64,000 bases of DNA, taken from the NCBI RefSeq assembly GCF_013155335.1, contig NZ_JABJQZ010000001.1:1240001-1304000 (forward strand). Direction: 5' to 3'. The notes below the pieces were generated by a model that did not search any database, was not told the DNA's origin, and saw only the letters and a list, made by a program, of their open reading frames with translations. Each line of letters starts with the position of its first letter. Position 1 is the stretch's first letter. Below, piece after piece: positions 8,292 to 16,568 of this stretch. A program made the translations under genes and the position numbers. The stretch comes from Nocardioides sp. zg-1230. Lineage in GTDB: Bacteria > Actinomycetota > Actinomycetes > Propionibacteriales > Nocardioidaceae.

Positions 8292-8711
8292 TCAGGACCC
8301 CGGGGGTGTCCTGATCATCCACGTGGTCGGGTCGGGCAGGGGCTCGAACCCGTTGCCCGCATAGACCCCGTGCGCGTCCTGGGTGGACAGCAGCGTGCGC
8401 CGGACGCCCAGCTCGTCGAGGCGCTCGACCACGGACCCGACCAGTCGCTTGCCCAAACCCCGCCCGCGGTGGTCGCGGTCGACGTACACGTCGCAGAGCC
8501 AGGCGAAGTTGGCGTGGTCGGTGACGACGCGGGCGTACGCCACCTGCCGCCCGTCGCCGGTGAACGCGCCGACGTTGAGCGAGTGCTGTGCAGCCGTCCC
8601 GACGGCCTCGCGGCTGCGACCGAGCGCCCAGTACGCGTCGGTGCTGAGCCACCGGTGGACGAGGTCGAGGTCCATGTCGGCGAGGTCGGAGCGGAGCACG
8701 TAGTCGGTCAC
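8292..8711 (-). CDS. GNAT-family N-acetyltransferase
   Basis: 139 aa. A single GNAT domain with the acetyl-CoA binding loop RDHRGRGLGKRLV (motif A, R/Q-x-x-G-x-G/A) and a C-terminal YAGNGFEPL motif. The order VLRSDLADMDLDLVHRWL...WALGRSREA at the N-terminus is typical of small uncharacterised actinobacterial GNATs. Substrate unknown. The GTG start at 8711 is preceded by a GAGGAAG ribosome-binding site; frames reaching further upstream are repetitive Arg/Pro and not coding. Confidence 0.88.
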   Translation of the reverse strand: MTDYVLRSDLADMDLDLVHRWLSTDAYWALGRSREAVGTAAQHSLNVGAFTGDGRQVAYARVVTDHANFAWLCDVYVDRDHRGRGLGKRLVGSVVERLDELGVRRTLLSTQDAHGVYAGNGFEPLPDPTTWMIRTPPGS

Positions 8712-8779
8712 CCCCGCATCTTCCTCGATCGGGCTGGACCGGCCTTGAGCGGAGGCCCGCACGGGTCGACCATGGCGAC

Positions 8780-9244
8780 ATGGGCGAGGTCGAGGTCGAG
8801 GTCGAGCGCACGGTCGCGGCACCGATCGACGAGGTCTTCGCCCGGCTCGCCGACATCGAGGGCCACAACGCGTGGGTGCCCGGTCGGGGCAGCATCCTGC
8901 GGCAGTCGCGGCAGACGTCGCCCGGCCCGGTGGAGGTCGGTACGACCTACGAGGACCGCACCCGGATGGGGGCCATGCCCGGCGAGGTCGCGGAGCTCGA
9001 CGCGCCGCACCGGATCGTCTACCACTGGTGGGACCGCAGCTCGTCGGGCAGGACCCGGATGGAGGGGTGGCCGTGCTACGCCCTCGAGGCCGTGGGGGAA
9101 CGGGAGACGCTCGTACGCCACCACGCGCGGCTGCGGGCCAACGGCGTCCGCGCCCTGGGCACGCCGCTGCTGCGCGTCTTCGCGCGGCGCGAGCGGACCG
9201 CCACGATGGACGCCCTCGTCAGGTCGTTCGAGCAGTCCCCGTAG
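8780..9244 (+). CDS. SRPBCC-family protein (START/polyketide cyclase-like)
   Basis: 154 aa. The START-like helix-grip fold is indicated by the N-terminal strand EVEVERTVAAPIDEVFARLADIEGHNAWVPG and the later segment DAPHRIVYHWWD. These proteins bind hydrophobic ligands in a deep pocket; no specific ligand can be assigned. The 3' end overlaps the convergent soxR gene by 26 bp, so the two genes share their terminal region. Confidence 0.85.
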   Translation: MGEVEVEVERTVAAPIDEVFARLADIEGHNAWVPGRGSILRQSRQTSPGPVEVGTTYEDRTRMGAMPGEVAELDAPHRIVYHWWDRSSSGRTRMEGWPCYALEAVGERETLVRHHARLRANGVRALGTPLLRVFARRERTATMDALVRSFEQSP

Positions 9245-9713
9245 CCCGCCGCGTCGGGTGCGGGCGTCGGAGCGAGTCGGGGAGCAGTCGCGCACCGGAC
9301 CCGCCCTCGCCGTGGACGTCGTCGGGGTTGGAGAAGGCGCACGAGCGCAGGCTCAGGCACCCACAGCCGATGCAGCCGTCGAGGCCGCCCTTGAGCCGCT
9401 GGAGTGCCGCGATCTGCTCGTCGAGCCGGCGGCCCCAGTGCCGGGAGATGCGCTGCCAGTCGGCCTTGGTGGGGGTGCGGTTGCCGGGCAGGCGGGCGAG
9501 CTCGTCGCGGATCTCCTCGATGCTCAGCCCGACGTTGGACGCCGCCCGGATGAAGGCCAGCCGCCGCAGCACGCTGCGCTCGAACCGTCGCTGCCCGCCG
9601 CCGGAGCGGTTCGCCTCGATGAGTCCCTCGGCCTCGTAGTAGCGGATCGCCGACGCGGCGAAGCCGCTGCGCCGCGAGATCTCGCCCATCGGCAGCAGGT
9701 CGCGAGCTTCCAT
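9219..9713 (-). CDS. soxR: Redox-sensitive transcriptional regulator SoxR
   Basis: 164 aa MerR-family regulator. The N-terminal winged helix (MGEISRRSGFAASAIRYYEAEGLI) is followed by a dimerisation helix and the SoxR [2Fe-2S] motif Cys114-x2-Cys117-x-Cys119-x5-Cys125. Oxidation of the cluster by redox-cycling compounds switches on target promoters. The ATG at 9713 is chosen over a GTG at 9722 because AGAGG lies 8 nt upstream of it. The divergent SDR gene shares a 50-bp control region carrying an inverted repeat, so the SDR and queA genes are the likely local SoxR targets. Confidence 0.95.
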   Translation of the reverse strand: MEARDLLPMGEISRRSGFAASAIRYYEAEGLIEANRSGGGQRRFERSVLRRLAFIRAASNVGLSIEEIRDELARLPGNRTPTKADWQRISRHWGRRLDEQIAALQRLKGGLDGCIGCGCLSLRSCAFSNPDDVHGEGGSGARLLPDSLRRPHPTRRATGTARTT

Positions 9714-9731
9714 CGGTGTCACCTCTTGAAC

Positions 9732-9751
9732 TCAAGTTCACTTCAACTTGA
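9732..9751. promoter_or_regulatory. Probable SoxR operator between soxR and the SDR gene
   Basis: Inverted repeat TCAAGTT (9732-9738) and AACTTGA (9745-9751) with a 6-nt centre, matching the CTCAAG/CTTGAG half-sites of known SoxR boxes. It ends only 11 nt before the SDR ATG at 9763, so the SDR transcript probably starts close to the start codon, as expected for SoxR binding between -35 and -10. Confidence 0.7.
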
Positions 9752-9762
9752 ACCATGGTGCC

Positions 9763-10464
9763 ATGAATGACACGACAAGCACCACCAGGACGACGGGACG
9801 GGTGGCCCTGGTCACCGGAGGATCGGCCGGGCTCGGCCTTGCGCTGGTCAGCGAGCTCGCGCGCCAGGGGTGGCAGGTGATCACCGACGGACGCAGCGAG
9901 GAGAAGTTCAAGGAGGCCGAGCTGCCGGAGGGCGTGACGGTGGTGGTCGGCGACCTCACCGACGCCGACCACCGCGACAGGCTGCGGTCGGAGGTGGAGC
10001 GGCACGGCCGGCTGGACCTCCTGGTCCACAACGCCAGCACGCTCGGCCCGCTGCCGATGCGTCCGCTCTCCGAGGTCGACATCCCCGACCTGACGCAGGT
10101 CTGGCGGACCAACATCGGCGGCCCCCTGGTCCTCACCTCGGCCCTGCTGCCGTGGCTCCGCGAGGCGGACGGAGTGCTCCTCTCGATCAGCTCGGACGCA
10201 GCTGTCCACCACTACGAGACGTGGGGCCTCTACGGCGCCAGCAAGGCGGCGCTCGACCACGTCACGCTGACGTACGCCGCCGAGACCGGCCTGCGGGCGT
10301 ACGCCGTCGATCCCGGCGACATGCGCACGGCCATGCACCAGGACGCGTTCCCCGGTGAGGACATCTCCGACCGCCCGCCGCCGACGACGGTCGTACCGCG
10401 CCTGCTGGCGTTGCTGGACGCCCGGCCTGGGTCCGGGCGCTACCGCGCGGAGGACTTCGGATGA
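9763..10464 (+). CDS. Short-chain dehydrogenase/reductase (SDR)
   Basis: 233 aa classical SDR. NAD(P)-binding motif VTGGSAGLGLAL near residue 20, NAS motif in LLVHNAST, catalytic Ser in ISSDAA and the YxxxK pair in LYGASKAAL. Substrate unknown. The ATG at 9763 is chosen; it lacks a clear ribosome-binding site, and the SoxR-like operator lies just upstream, so translation may be leaderless. It probably forms part of the SoxR regulon (quinone or carbonyl detoxification would fit, inference). The stop overlaps queA by ATGA. Confidence 0.9.
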   Translation: MNDTTSTTRTTGRVALVTGGSAGLGLALVSELARQGWQVITDGRSEEKFKEAELPEGVTVVVGDLTDADHRDRLRSEVERHGRLDLLVHNASTLGPLPMRPLSEVDIPDLTQVWRTNIGGPLVLTSALLPWLREADGVLLSISSDAAVHHYETWGLYGASKAALDHVTLTYAAETGLRAYAVDPGDMRTAMHQDAFPGEDISDRPPPTTVVPRLLALLDARPGSGRYRAEDFG

Positions 10465-11510
10465 CGCTCCTGCACGAGACCCCGCACACCCACTTCGAGG
10501 CCTCCTCCTTCGCGCCCCGCCCGGCCGAGGCCCGGGGCCTCGCCCGCGACGAGGTGCGCCTGCTCGTCGCGACGCCCGACGGGTTGTCCCACGGCCGGTT
10601 CCGGGACCTGCCCGAGCACCTGCGCGCGGGCGACGTGCTGGTCGTCAACACGTCGGCGACGGTCGCCGCCGAGGTCGACGCGGACCTCGACGGCAGCCCC
10701 GTCGTCCTGCACGTGGCGCACCGCCTCGACGACGGCGACCGCGTCGTCGAGCTGCGGACCGCGCCCGACGCGTCCCGCTCCCTGCTCGACGCGCGCGCCG
10801 GAGACGTGGTGCGCGTCGGTGACGTGCGCCTGGTGCTCCGCGAGCCGTGGCCCGGCCAGGCGTCCTCACCGACGGGCAGCGGCAACCGGCTCTGGCGCGC
10901 GTCGGCGCGCGGCGACCTGGACCGCCAGCTCGACTGGAACGGCCGCCCGATCGCCTACGGCTACCTCGACCGGCGCTACCCGCTCGCCGACTACCAGACC
11001 GTCTTCGGGACGAGGCCCGGCAGCGCCGAGATGGCGTCGGCCGGGCGGCCGTTCACGCACGAGCTGGTCACCCGGCTGGTCACCGCGGGCGTGCAGCTCG
11101 CGCCGGTCACGCTGCACACCGGTGTGTCGTCGCAGGAGGCCGGGGAAGCCCCGGGACCGGAGTGGTTCGAGGTGACACCGACCAGCGCGCGGACCATCAA
11201 CCAGGCGCGCGCCGACGGCGGGCGCGTCGTGGCCGTCGGCACGACGGCGACCCGTGCGGTCGAGTCCACCGTGCGTGGGTCGTCCGTCGTCGCGGGCCGC
11301 GGATGGACCGACCGCGTCGTCACGCCCGCAGCCCCGCCCCGGGTCGTCGACGGGCTCGTCACGGGGTGGCACGACCCGATGGCCTCGCACCTGCTGCTGG
11401 TCGAGGCGGTCGCGGGCGCCCGCCTCACCCAGGCGGCGTACGACGCCGCGGTCGCGGAGGGCTACCTCTGGCACGAGTTCGGGGACTCCGCGCTGCTCCT
11501 GGGGCGGTGA
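10461..11510 (+). CDS. queA: QueA-like S-adenosylmethionine:tRNA ribosyltransferase-isomerase
   Basis: 349 aa, normal length for QueA, which transfers the ribosyl group of SAM to preQ1 in tRNA during queuosine synthesis. Conserved stretches include DVLVVNTSATV, GRPIAYGYLDRRYPLADYQTVF, VTLHTGV and the C-terminal GTTATRAVES. The substrate region is divergent: the usual TAGLHFT is SAGRPFT here. No other queuosine gene is in the window and the gene is coupled to a SoxR-linked SDR, so it may be a paralog with a different substrate; family membership is certain, function less so. Confidence 0.85.
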   Translation: MTLLHETPHTHFEASSFAPRPAEARGLARDEVRLLVATPDGLSHGRFRDLPEHLRAGDVLVVNTSATVAAEVDADLDGSPVVLHVAHRLDDGDRVVELRTAPDASRSLLDARAGDVVRVGDVRLVLREPWPGQASSPTGSGNRLWRASARGDLDRQLDWNGRPIAYGYLDRRYPLADYQTVFGTRPGSAEMASAGRPFTHELVTRLVTAGVQLAPVTLHTGVSSQEAGEAPGPEWFEVTPTSARTINQARADGGRVVAVGTTATRAVESTVRGSSVVAGRGWTDRVVTPAAPPRVVDGLVTGWHDPMASHLLLVEAVAGARLTQAAYDAAVAEGYLWHEFGDSALLLGR

Positions 11511-11574
11511 GGATACGGCGGCCCACCGCCGAAAAATGTGAGAGAACTGTGGGTCCCGCGCGGCGACACCGTCC

Positions 11575-11580
11575 TAGATT
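11575..11580 (+). promoter_or_regulatory. -10 box TAGATT of the MEDS-STAS operon
   Basis: TAGATT lies 6 nt before the ATG at 11587, the spacing seen for leaderless actinobacterial mRNAs. Confidence 0.6.
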
Positions 11581-11586
11581 GAGCGG

Positions 11587-12450
11587 ATGATTCTCGGGTC
11601 GCACCGCGCGGCTGCCGACCTCTGCTCGCTGGAGCCGGGGACGCACCTGTGCGCGCTCGAGCCGGACGGCCCGCAGCTCGACCGGGTCGCTGCCACCTTC
11701 GTCGCGCAGGGACTCGCAGCGGGCGACCAGCTCCTCTACGTCGCCTCCGACGAGCAGGTCGACGGTCTCCTCCAGCGGCTGTCGGAGCATCTGGACGCGC
11801 GGCAGGCGCTCCGCACCGGCCAGCTGGTGACCAGCTCGTTCGAGCTCGCCTACGGCTCGACACGGCCGGAGCACCTGGAGACCGTCGCCGACGGGTTCTG
11901 CCTCGCGGCACAGGAGACGAGGAAGCGGGGGTTCCCCGCTCTCCGGGTGGCTGCGCGGATGGACGGGCTCACTGACCTGCTCGGGTCGATCCACGCCGTG
12001 ACGTCCTGGGAGCGGATGTCCACGGAGCTCCAGCGCGAGCTGCGGGTCAGCTCGGTCTGCCTCTACGACAGCGACCGGCTCGAGCCGGGCGACGGTGCCG
12101 CGGTGGCCCGGGAGCACGACGGCCTGGCCCCCCAGGTCGACGTAGCCCCGATCGCGACCTTCCTCGCGGTCGACGAGCCCTGGGGCGTGCGGGTGAGGGG
12201 CGAGGTCGACGTGTCCAACCGGGACCTCCTGCACCGGCTGGTGCTCTCGCGCGCCACCGTCAGCCCGCGGCTGCGGCTCGACCTCGAGGGGGTGACGTTC
12301 GCCGACGCGGGCACGGTCGCCCGCCTGAGCTCGATCGCCGCCGCCCTGCCGCAGGGCGGCCACCTCGTGCTGACGCGCGTCCCCGACGTCGTACGACGGA
12401 TCCTGGCCGCCACAGGGTTGTGCCACGACCGGATGAGGCTCGAGCCGTGA
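11587..12450 (+). CDS. MEDS-domain protein with STAS domain (anti-sigma antagonist type)
   Basis: 287 aa. Residues ~15-170 form a MEDS sensory domain (GTHLCALEPDGPQLDRVAATF...LLYVASDE). Residues ~195-287 form a STAS domain (VRGEVDVSNRDLLHRLVL...DLEGVTFADAGTVARL). The usual phosphorylatable Ser of the antagonist loop (DSSG/DSTG) is replaced by DAGT, so control by phosphorylation is uncertain. It overlaps the following MEDS-HATPase gene by GTGA, giving a sensor pair whose effector domains are the two halves of a partner-switching module. Confidence 0.88.
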   Translation: MILGSHRAAADLCSLEPGTHLCALEPDGPQLDRVAATFVAQGLAAGDQLLYVASDEQVDGLLQRLSEHLDARQALRTGQLVTSSFELAYGSTRPEHLETVADGFCLAAQETRKRGFPALRVAARMDGLTDLLGSIHAVTSWERMSTELQRELRVSSVCLYDSDRLEPGDGAAVAREHDGLAPQVDVAPIATFLAVDEPWGVRVRGEVDVSNRDLLHRLVLSRATVSPRLRLDLEGVTFADAGTVARLSSIAAALPQGGHLVLTRVPDVVRRILAATGLCHDRMRLEP

Positions 12451-13367
12451 CAGCGACCGCCACGCACACGACGCTGCTCTACGACGGAGACCGCCACTAC
12501 GCGGCCGAGACGGGCGTCTTCCTGCGCGCGGGCCTCGAACGCGGTCATCGGGCGCTCGTCATGGCCCCGGCGTCGCGGGTGGAGGCGATCCGGCGCGAGC
12601 TCGGTCGCGACGCCGACGAGGTCGCCGTCGTCGATGACGCCGTGGCCTACGGGCCGCAGTGGAACGCCTACCGGGTGCTGCTCGACTTCGTGACCGCGGC
12701 TCCGGGCGTCCGGTCGTGCGTGATCGCCGAGCAGCCGCTCGCGACGCGGACGAGCGTCGAGCTCGTCGACTACCGCAGGCTCGAGTCCGCGGCCAACCTC
12801 GTCTTCGCCGAGCAGCCGGTGGACCTGCTCTGCCCCTACGACGCCGGCCTCCCCAGTGACCTGGTCGACATCGCCCTCGACGCGCACGGCGGGGTGCGCG
12901 AGGACGGCTGCGTCGTGCCCAACACGCGCTTCCGGGACCCGCTGGCGGTCCTCGCCGACCTGTCGGCCGTGGCGCGCCCGCCCGCGGACGCCGCCACGCT
13001 CGACTGCTCCCACCACTCCGGCGTCGCCCTCGTCCGCGGTCTGGTGCGCACCCGGGGCGCCGACCTGGGCCTCGACCGCGGTCTCGTCGGCGACCTCGAG
13101 CTGGCGGTGACCGAGGTGCTGACCAACGCCCTCGTGCACGGCTCACCTCCGGTCCTCGTGCACGTCTACGACGAGGACCAGACGTGGGTGTGGCACGTCC
13201 AGGACGGCGGGGGGCTGCCCGTCGACCCGCTCGCGGGACTGCTGCCACCCGCCGAGCCCGCCGACCACGGCTACGGGCTGTGGCTGGCCCGCCAGCTGGT
13301 CGCCGCCGTCGACGTCGGCTGCGACGACACCGGCACCCACGTGCGGCTCCACGTGCGGAAGGGCTGA
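12447..13367 (+). CDS. MEDS-domain protein with HATPase (anti-sigma-factor type)
   Basis: 306 aa. It has the same architecture as the product of 329-1252: an N-terminal MEDS domain (TLLYDGDRHYAAETGVFLRAGL...LVMAPASRVEAI) and a C-terminal GHKL ATPase with an N-box EVLTNALVHG and a G-box GYGLWLARQL. The GTG at 12447, inside the stop of the upstream MEDS-STAS gene, is taken as the start. The two are expected to act together, presumably on a sigma factor encoded elsewhere. Confidence 0.87.
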   Translation: MTATATHTTLLYDGDRHYAAETGVFLRAGLERGHRALVMAPASRVEAIRRELGRDADEVAVVDDAVAYGPQWNAYRVLLDFVTAAPGVRSCVIAEQPLATRTSVELVDYRRLESAANLVFAEQPVDLLCPYDAGLPSDLVDIALDAHGGVREDGCVVPNTRFRDPLAVLADLSAVARPPADAATLDCSHHSGVALVRGLVRTRGADLGLDRGLVGDLELAVTEVLTNALVHGSPPVLVHVYDEDQTWVWHVQDGGGLPVDPLAGLLPPAEPADHGYGLWLARQLVAAVDVGCDDTGTHVRLHVRKG

Positions 13368-13374
13368 CCCGGTC

Positions 13375-14766
13375 TCACCCGGGCGGGGCGTGCCGCGGCA
13401 GCCGGACCGCCACGACCGTGCGTCCTGGCTCCGACGCGACGTCGATCGCGCCGCCGTGCCGCTCGACGACGATCCGCCGGGAGATGTCGAGGCCGAGCCC
13501 GGTCCCCTTCCCGACCTCCTTGGTCGTGAAGAACGGCTCGAACGCGTGGGCGGCGACCTCGTCGGTCATGCCCGTCCCGGTGTCACCGACCTCGATGACG
13601 ACGTGGTGCTCGTCGGCGTACGTCCGCACGGTCAGGGTGCCCTCGCCCTCCATCGCGTCGACGGCGTTGTCGACGAGGTTGGTCCACACCTGGTTGAGCT
13701 CGCCCGGGTTCGCGGTGACGACGGGCACGGTGTCGTCGTAGTCGCGGACGACTGTGACACCCTCGCGCAGCTTGTGCCCGAGCATGATCAGGGTGCTCTC
13801 GAGACCGTCGACGACGCGGACGTCCTGCACGGCGGCGCGGTCGAGCTGGGAGTAGGACTTCACGGCGGAGACGAGGTCGGAGATGCGCCGGGTGGCGTTC
13901 TGCGCCTCGGCGATCAGCGCGGCGGTCGTCACGGAGCTCGCCACCCACTCGAGCCCGGCCTGGAGAGAAGTGTCGGGAAGGGTCGACGCGACGCGGTCGA
14001 GCCACGCCGGTGAGACGCCGGCGGCGGCCAGTGCCGGGGCGATGACCCAGTCGCGATCGACCGCGTGCTCGCCGAGCCAGTCGAGGAGCGACTCCTCGAG
14101 GTCGGCGAGGGCGACGCCCGTGGGTGCGGAGCTGACGTCGATCGAGCGCCGCAGGCCGTCGAGGGCGACGAACTGCTCGGCGGAGATGCCCTCGCCGGCC
14201 AGACGCTGGAGCGAGGAGAAGGTGTCGTCGCTGCTCTGCTGCAGGGCGCCGACGGAGCGGACCGCGGCAGAGGCCGGGTTGTTGATCTCGTGGGCGAGCC
14301 CCGCAGCGAGGGTGCCCAGCGCGACGAGCGCCTCGCGCTCGCGGGCGCTGTGCTCGATGCGCCGCGCGGTGACGATCAACCCGCACAGCAGGTGCACCGC
14401 GAAGGGGAACCACTCGCTCCCGAACCGGGCGAGCTCGGTCGCCGACAACCGGAACACGCGGCTGGGCTCCATGACGCGAGCCGAGCCCATGTAGACGCCG
14501 TGCTCGTCCCAGGCGCGGAACCCGCCGGCCCACTGGCCCGGGTTCTCGATGGTCACCATCACGACCTCCTCGTGGCCGACGCGACGCACGACGTCGATCC
14601 GGCCCTCGAGCATCACCCACCAGTGCTCGGCGGGGCGGCCCTCGTCGAAGACCCGGTCGCCGGGGGCGTACGCCACCTCCTCGCCGGCGGCGGCGAGCTC
14701 GGCCACCTGGGCGTCGGTGAAGCCGTCCAGGATCGCGATCGCGCGCAGCTCGTCCGCCAGCGTCAT
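13375..14766 (-). CDS. Histidine kinase with N-terminal cyclic-nucleotide-binding domain
   Basis: 463 aa. Residues 1-130 are a cNMP-binding (Crp-type) domain, with no DNA-binding helix-turn-helix after it. DHp domain with phospho-acceptor His159 in AAGLAHEINNPAS, and a complete HATPase (NLVDNAVDAM, DTGTGM, GKGTGLGLDISRRIV). No membrane segment is visible, so it is a soluble kinase. It overlaps the upstream response regulator-reductase fusion gene by ATGA; that protein's receiver domain is the obvious phosphorylation partner. Confidence 0.93.
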   Translation of the reverse strand: MTLADELRAIAILDGFTDAQVAELAAAGEEVAYAPGDRVFDEGRPAEHWWVMLEGRIDVVRRVGHEEVVMVTIENPGQWAGGFRAWDEHGVYMGSARVMEPSRVFRLSATELARFGSEWFPFAVHLLCGLIVTARRIEHSAREREALVALGTLAAGLAHEINNPASAAVRSVGALQQSSDDTFSSLQRLAGEGISAEQFVALDGLRRSIDVSSAPTGVALADLEESLLDWLGEHAVDRDWVIAPALAAAGVSPAWLDRVASTLPDTSLQAGLEWVASSVTTAALIAEAQNATRRISDLVSAVKSYSQLDRAAVQDVRVVDGLESTLIMLGHKLREGVTVVRDYDDTVPVVTANPGELNQVWTNLVDNAVDAMEGEGTLTVRTYADEHHVVIEVGDTGTGMTDEVAAHAFEPFFTTKEVGKGTGLGLDISRRIVVERHGGAIDVASEPGRTVVAVRLPRHAPPG

Positions 14767-16421
14767 GTCGTCGCCAGGTATCGGTGGACGAGGTAGACCG
14801 ACATCGCTCCCTCGCCGACGGCCGACGCGACCCGCTTCATCGAGTCACGGCGTACGTCGCCGGCGGCGAAGACGCCCGGCACGCTCGTCTCCAGCGCGAG
14901 CGGGCCACGCTCCAACGGCCACCCGTCGTCCAGGGAGAGGTCGGGTCCGGTCAGCACGAACCCGCGGTCGTCGCGCGAGACCACCTCCCCGAGCCAGTCG
15001 GTGCGTGGCGCCGCGCCGATGAAGACGAAGACCCAGCCGGTCTCGACCTCCTCGACCCGCCCGGCGGCGCGGTCGCACAACGTGATCGCCTCGAGGTGCC
15101 CGTCGCCGCGGGCGCCGACGACCTCGGTCTGCAGCCGCACCTCGATGGTGGGGGCTGCGAGGATCCGCCCCACGAGGTACTGCGACATGGATGCCTCGAG
15201 CGACTCGCCGCGCACCACCAGCACGACGCGCGCGGCGTGGCGGGCGAAGTTCAGCGCGGCCTGCCCGGCGGAGTTGGCCGCACCGACGACGTACACGTCC
15301 TCCCCGGCCGTCTGTGCCGCCTCGCTCGCGCTGGCGCCGTAGTAGAGCCCGCGACCGACGACCTCGTCCAGCCCGGGTGCGCCGAGGCGCCGGTAGGTCA
15401 CGCCGCTGGCGACCAGCACGGCCCGGGCCTCGATGTCGGCTGCCCCGTCGAGGAGCACCGCGCGCACCGGCCCGCGCGTCTCGAAGCCGACGACGTCGCG
15501 TGCCAGCACCATCTCGGCGCCGAAGCGGCTCGCCTGCGCGACCGCCCGGTGCGTGAGGTCCGCGCCCGACAGACCCTTGGGGAAGCCCAGGTAGTTCTCG
15601 ATGGACGCGCTCTGCCCGGCCTGGCCGCCGGGGGCGTCGCGCTCGACGACGACGGTCGCGAGCCCCTCGCTGGCGGCGTACACGGCGGCGGCGAGGCCGG
15701 CCGGGCCGGCACCGACGATGCAGAGGTCGTACAGCGGCTTCTCCGCGTGCGTGCGCAGCCCGAGCGCGTCGGCGAGCTCCACCGTCGTCGGGGAGCGCAG
15801 CGCGGCCCCGTCGGGCAGCGCGACGACCGGGAGGTCGTCGGCGCCCGCCCCGGCGAGCTCGAGCAGCCGGGTCGCCTCGTCGCCGGTCCCGGCCCCCTCC
15901 ACCTCGAGCCAGCGGTAGGGCACGTGGTTGTGGGTGAGGAAGGTCTTCACCTCGACCGTCCGCTCGGACCACCGGTGGCCGACGACCCGCACCTCGGCGT
16001 CGCGGTCGGGGTGGTCGTGGGCCCAGTCGCGGAGCAGGTCGTCGAGCACGGGGTAGAGCCGCTCCTCGGGCGGGTCCCACGGCTTCATCAGGTAGTAGTC
16101 GAGCGCGATGTCGTTGATCGCACGGATGGCGACGTCCGTGTCGGCGTACGCCGTGAGGAGCAGGAGCTTGGAGTCGGGGGACTGCTGCCGCACCTCCTGC
16201 ATCACCTCGATGCCCGTCATCCCCGGCATCCGCTGGTCGGAGACGACCGCAGCCACCGCGCGGTCCTTCAACAGCTGGTCGGCGAGGATCTCGAGGGCCT
16301 CGGGCCCCGACGTCGCCCGCAGGACCCGGTAGTCCCGGCCGTAGCGCTCTCGGAGGTCCCGCACGACGGCAGCGACCACGGCCGCGTCGTCGTCGACGGC
16401 GAGGATGGCGGGCTTCGCCAT
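14763..16421 (-). CDS. Response regulator / glutaredoxin-like / thioredoxin-reductase fusion
   Basis: 552 aa in three parts. Residues 1-125 are a receiver domain: acidic pocket DDD at 10-12, phospho-acceptor Asp62 in SDQRMPGMTG, switch Thr in LLTAYAD, Lys in LMKPW. Residues ~145-225 resemble a glutaredoxin/NrdH fold (VKTFLTHNHVPYRWLEVE) without a CxxC. Residues ~230-552 are a TrxR-like flavoprotein with FAD motif IVGAGPAGLAAAVYA and NADPH motif VVGAANSAGQAAL, but the TrxR CxxC is replaced (GLYYGASASEAA). The ATG at 16421 has GGAGG 5 nt upstream. It probably couples a phosphorelay to flavin redox state; the lack of active-site cysteines argues against classical TrxR activity. Confidence 0.9.
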   Translation of the reverse strand: MAKPAILAVDDDAAVVAAVVRDLRERYGRDYRVLRATSGPEALEILADQLLKDRAVAAVVSDQRMPGMTGIEVMQEVRQQSPDSKLLLLTAYADTDVAIRAINDIALDYYLMKPWDPPEERLYPVLDDLLRDWAHDHPDRDAEVRVVGHRWSERTVEVKTFLTHNHVPYRWLEVEGAGTGDEATRLLELAGAGADDLPVVALPDGAALRSPTTVELADALGLRTHAEKPLYDLCIVGAGPAGLAAAVYAASEGLATVVVERDAPGGQAGQSASIENYLGFPKGLSGADLTHRAVAQASRFGAEMVLARDVVGFETRGPVRAVLLDGAADIEARAVLVASGVTYRRLGAPGLDEVVGRGLYYGASASEAAQTAGEDVYVVGAANSAGQAALNFARHAARVVLVVRGESLEASMSQYLVGRILAAPTIEVRLQTEVVGARGDGHLEAITLCDRAAGRVEEVETGWVFVFIGAAPRTDWLGEVVSRDDRGFVLTGPDLSLDDGWPLERGPLALETSVPGVFAAGDVRRDSMKRVASAVGEGAMSVYLVHRYLATT

Positions 16422-16568
16422 CGGCACCTCCCGGTCCGTTGCCGTCCTCGGACGCTACTGCCGCGAGGGCCCCGCGCACAGGTGGTCGAGACCAGTAGGA
16501 CCGGGGGGCCGCGGGACTCTCCCTGGGGGTGGACGACGAGAACCCCGATCTGGGGCATCCTCAGCGGC

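Noticed and set aside
8276..8292. Bidirectional terminator between the small Cys protein and GNAT genes
   Set aside because: The stem is only 6 bp (ACCTGC/GCAGGT), extends into the GNAT stop codon and has no T run; too weak to list as a feature.
14784..16568. Long plus-strand frame ahead of the PAP2 gene
   Set aside because: It is antisense to the kinase-reductase fusion gene. The PAP2 homology only begins at the GTG at 16569.
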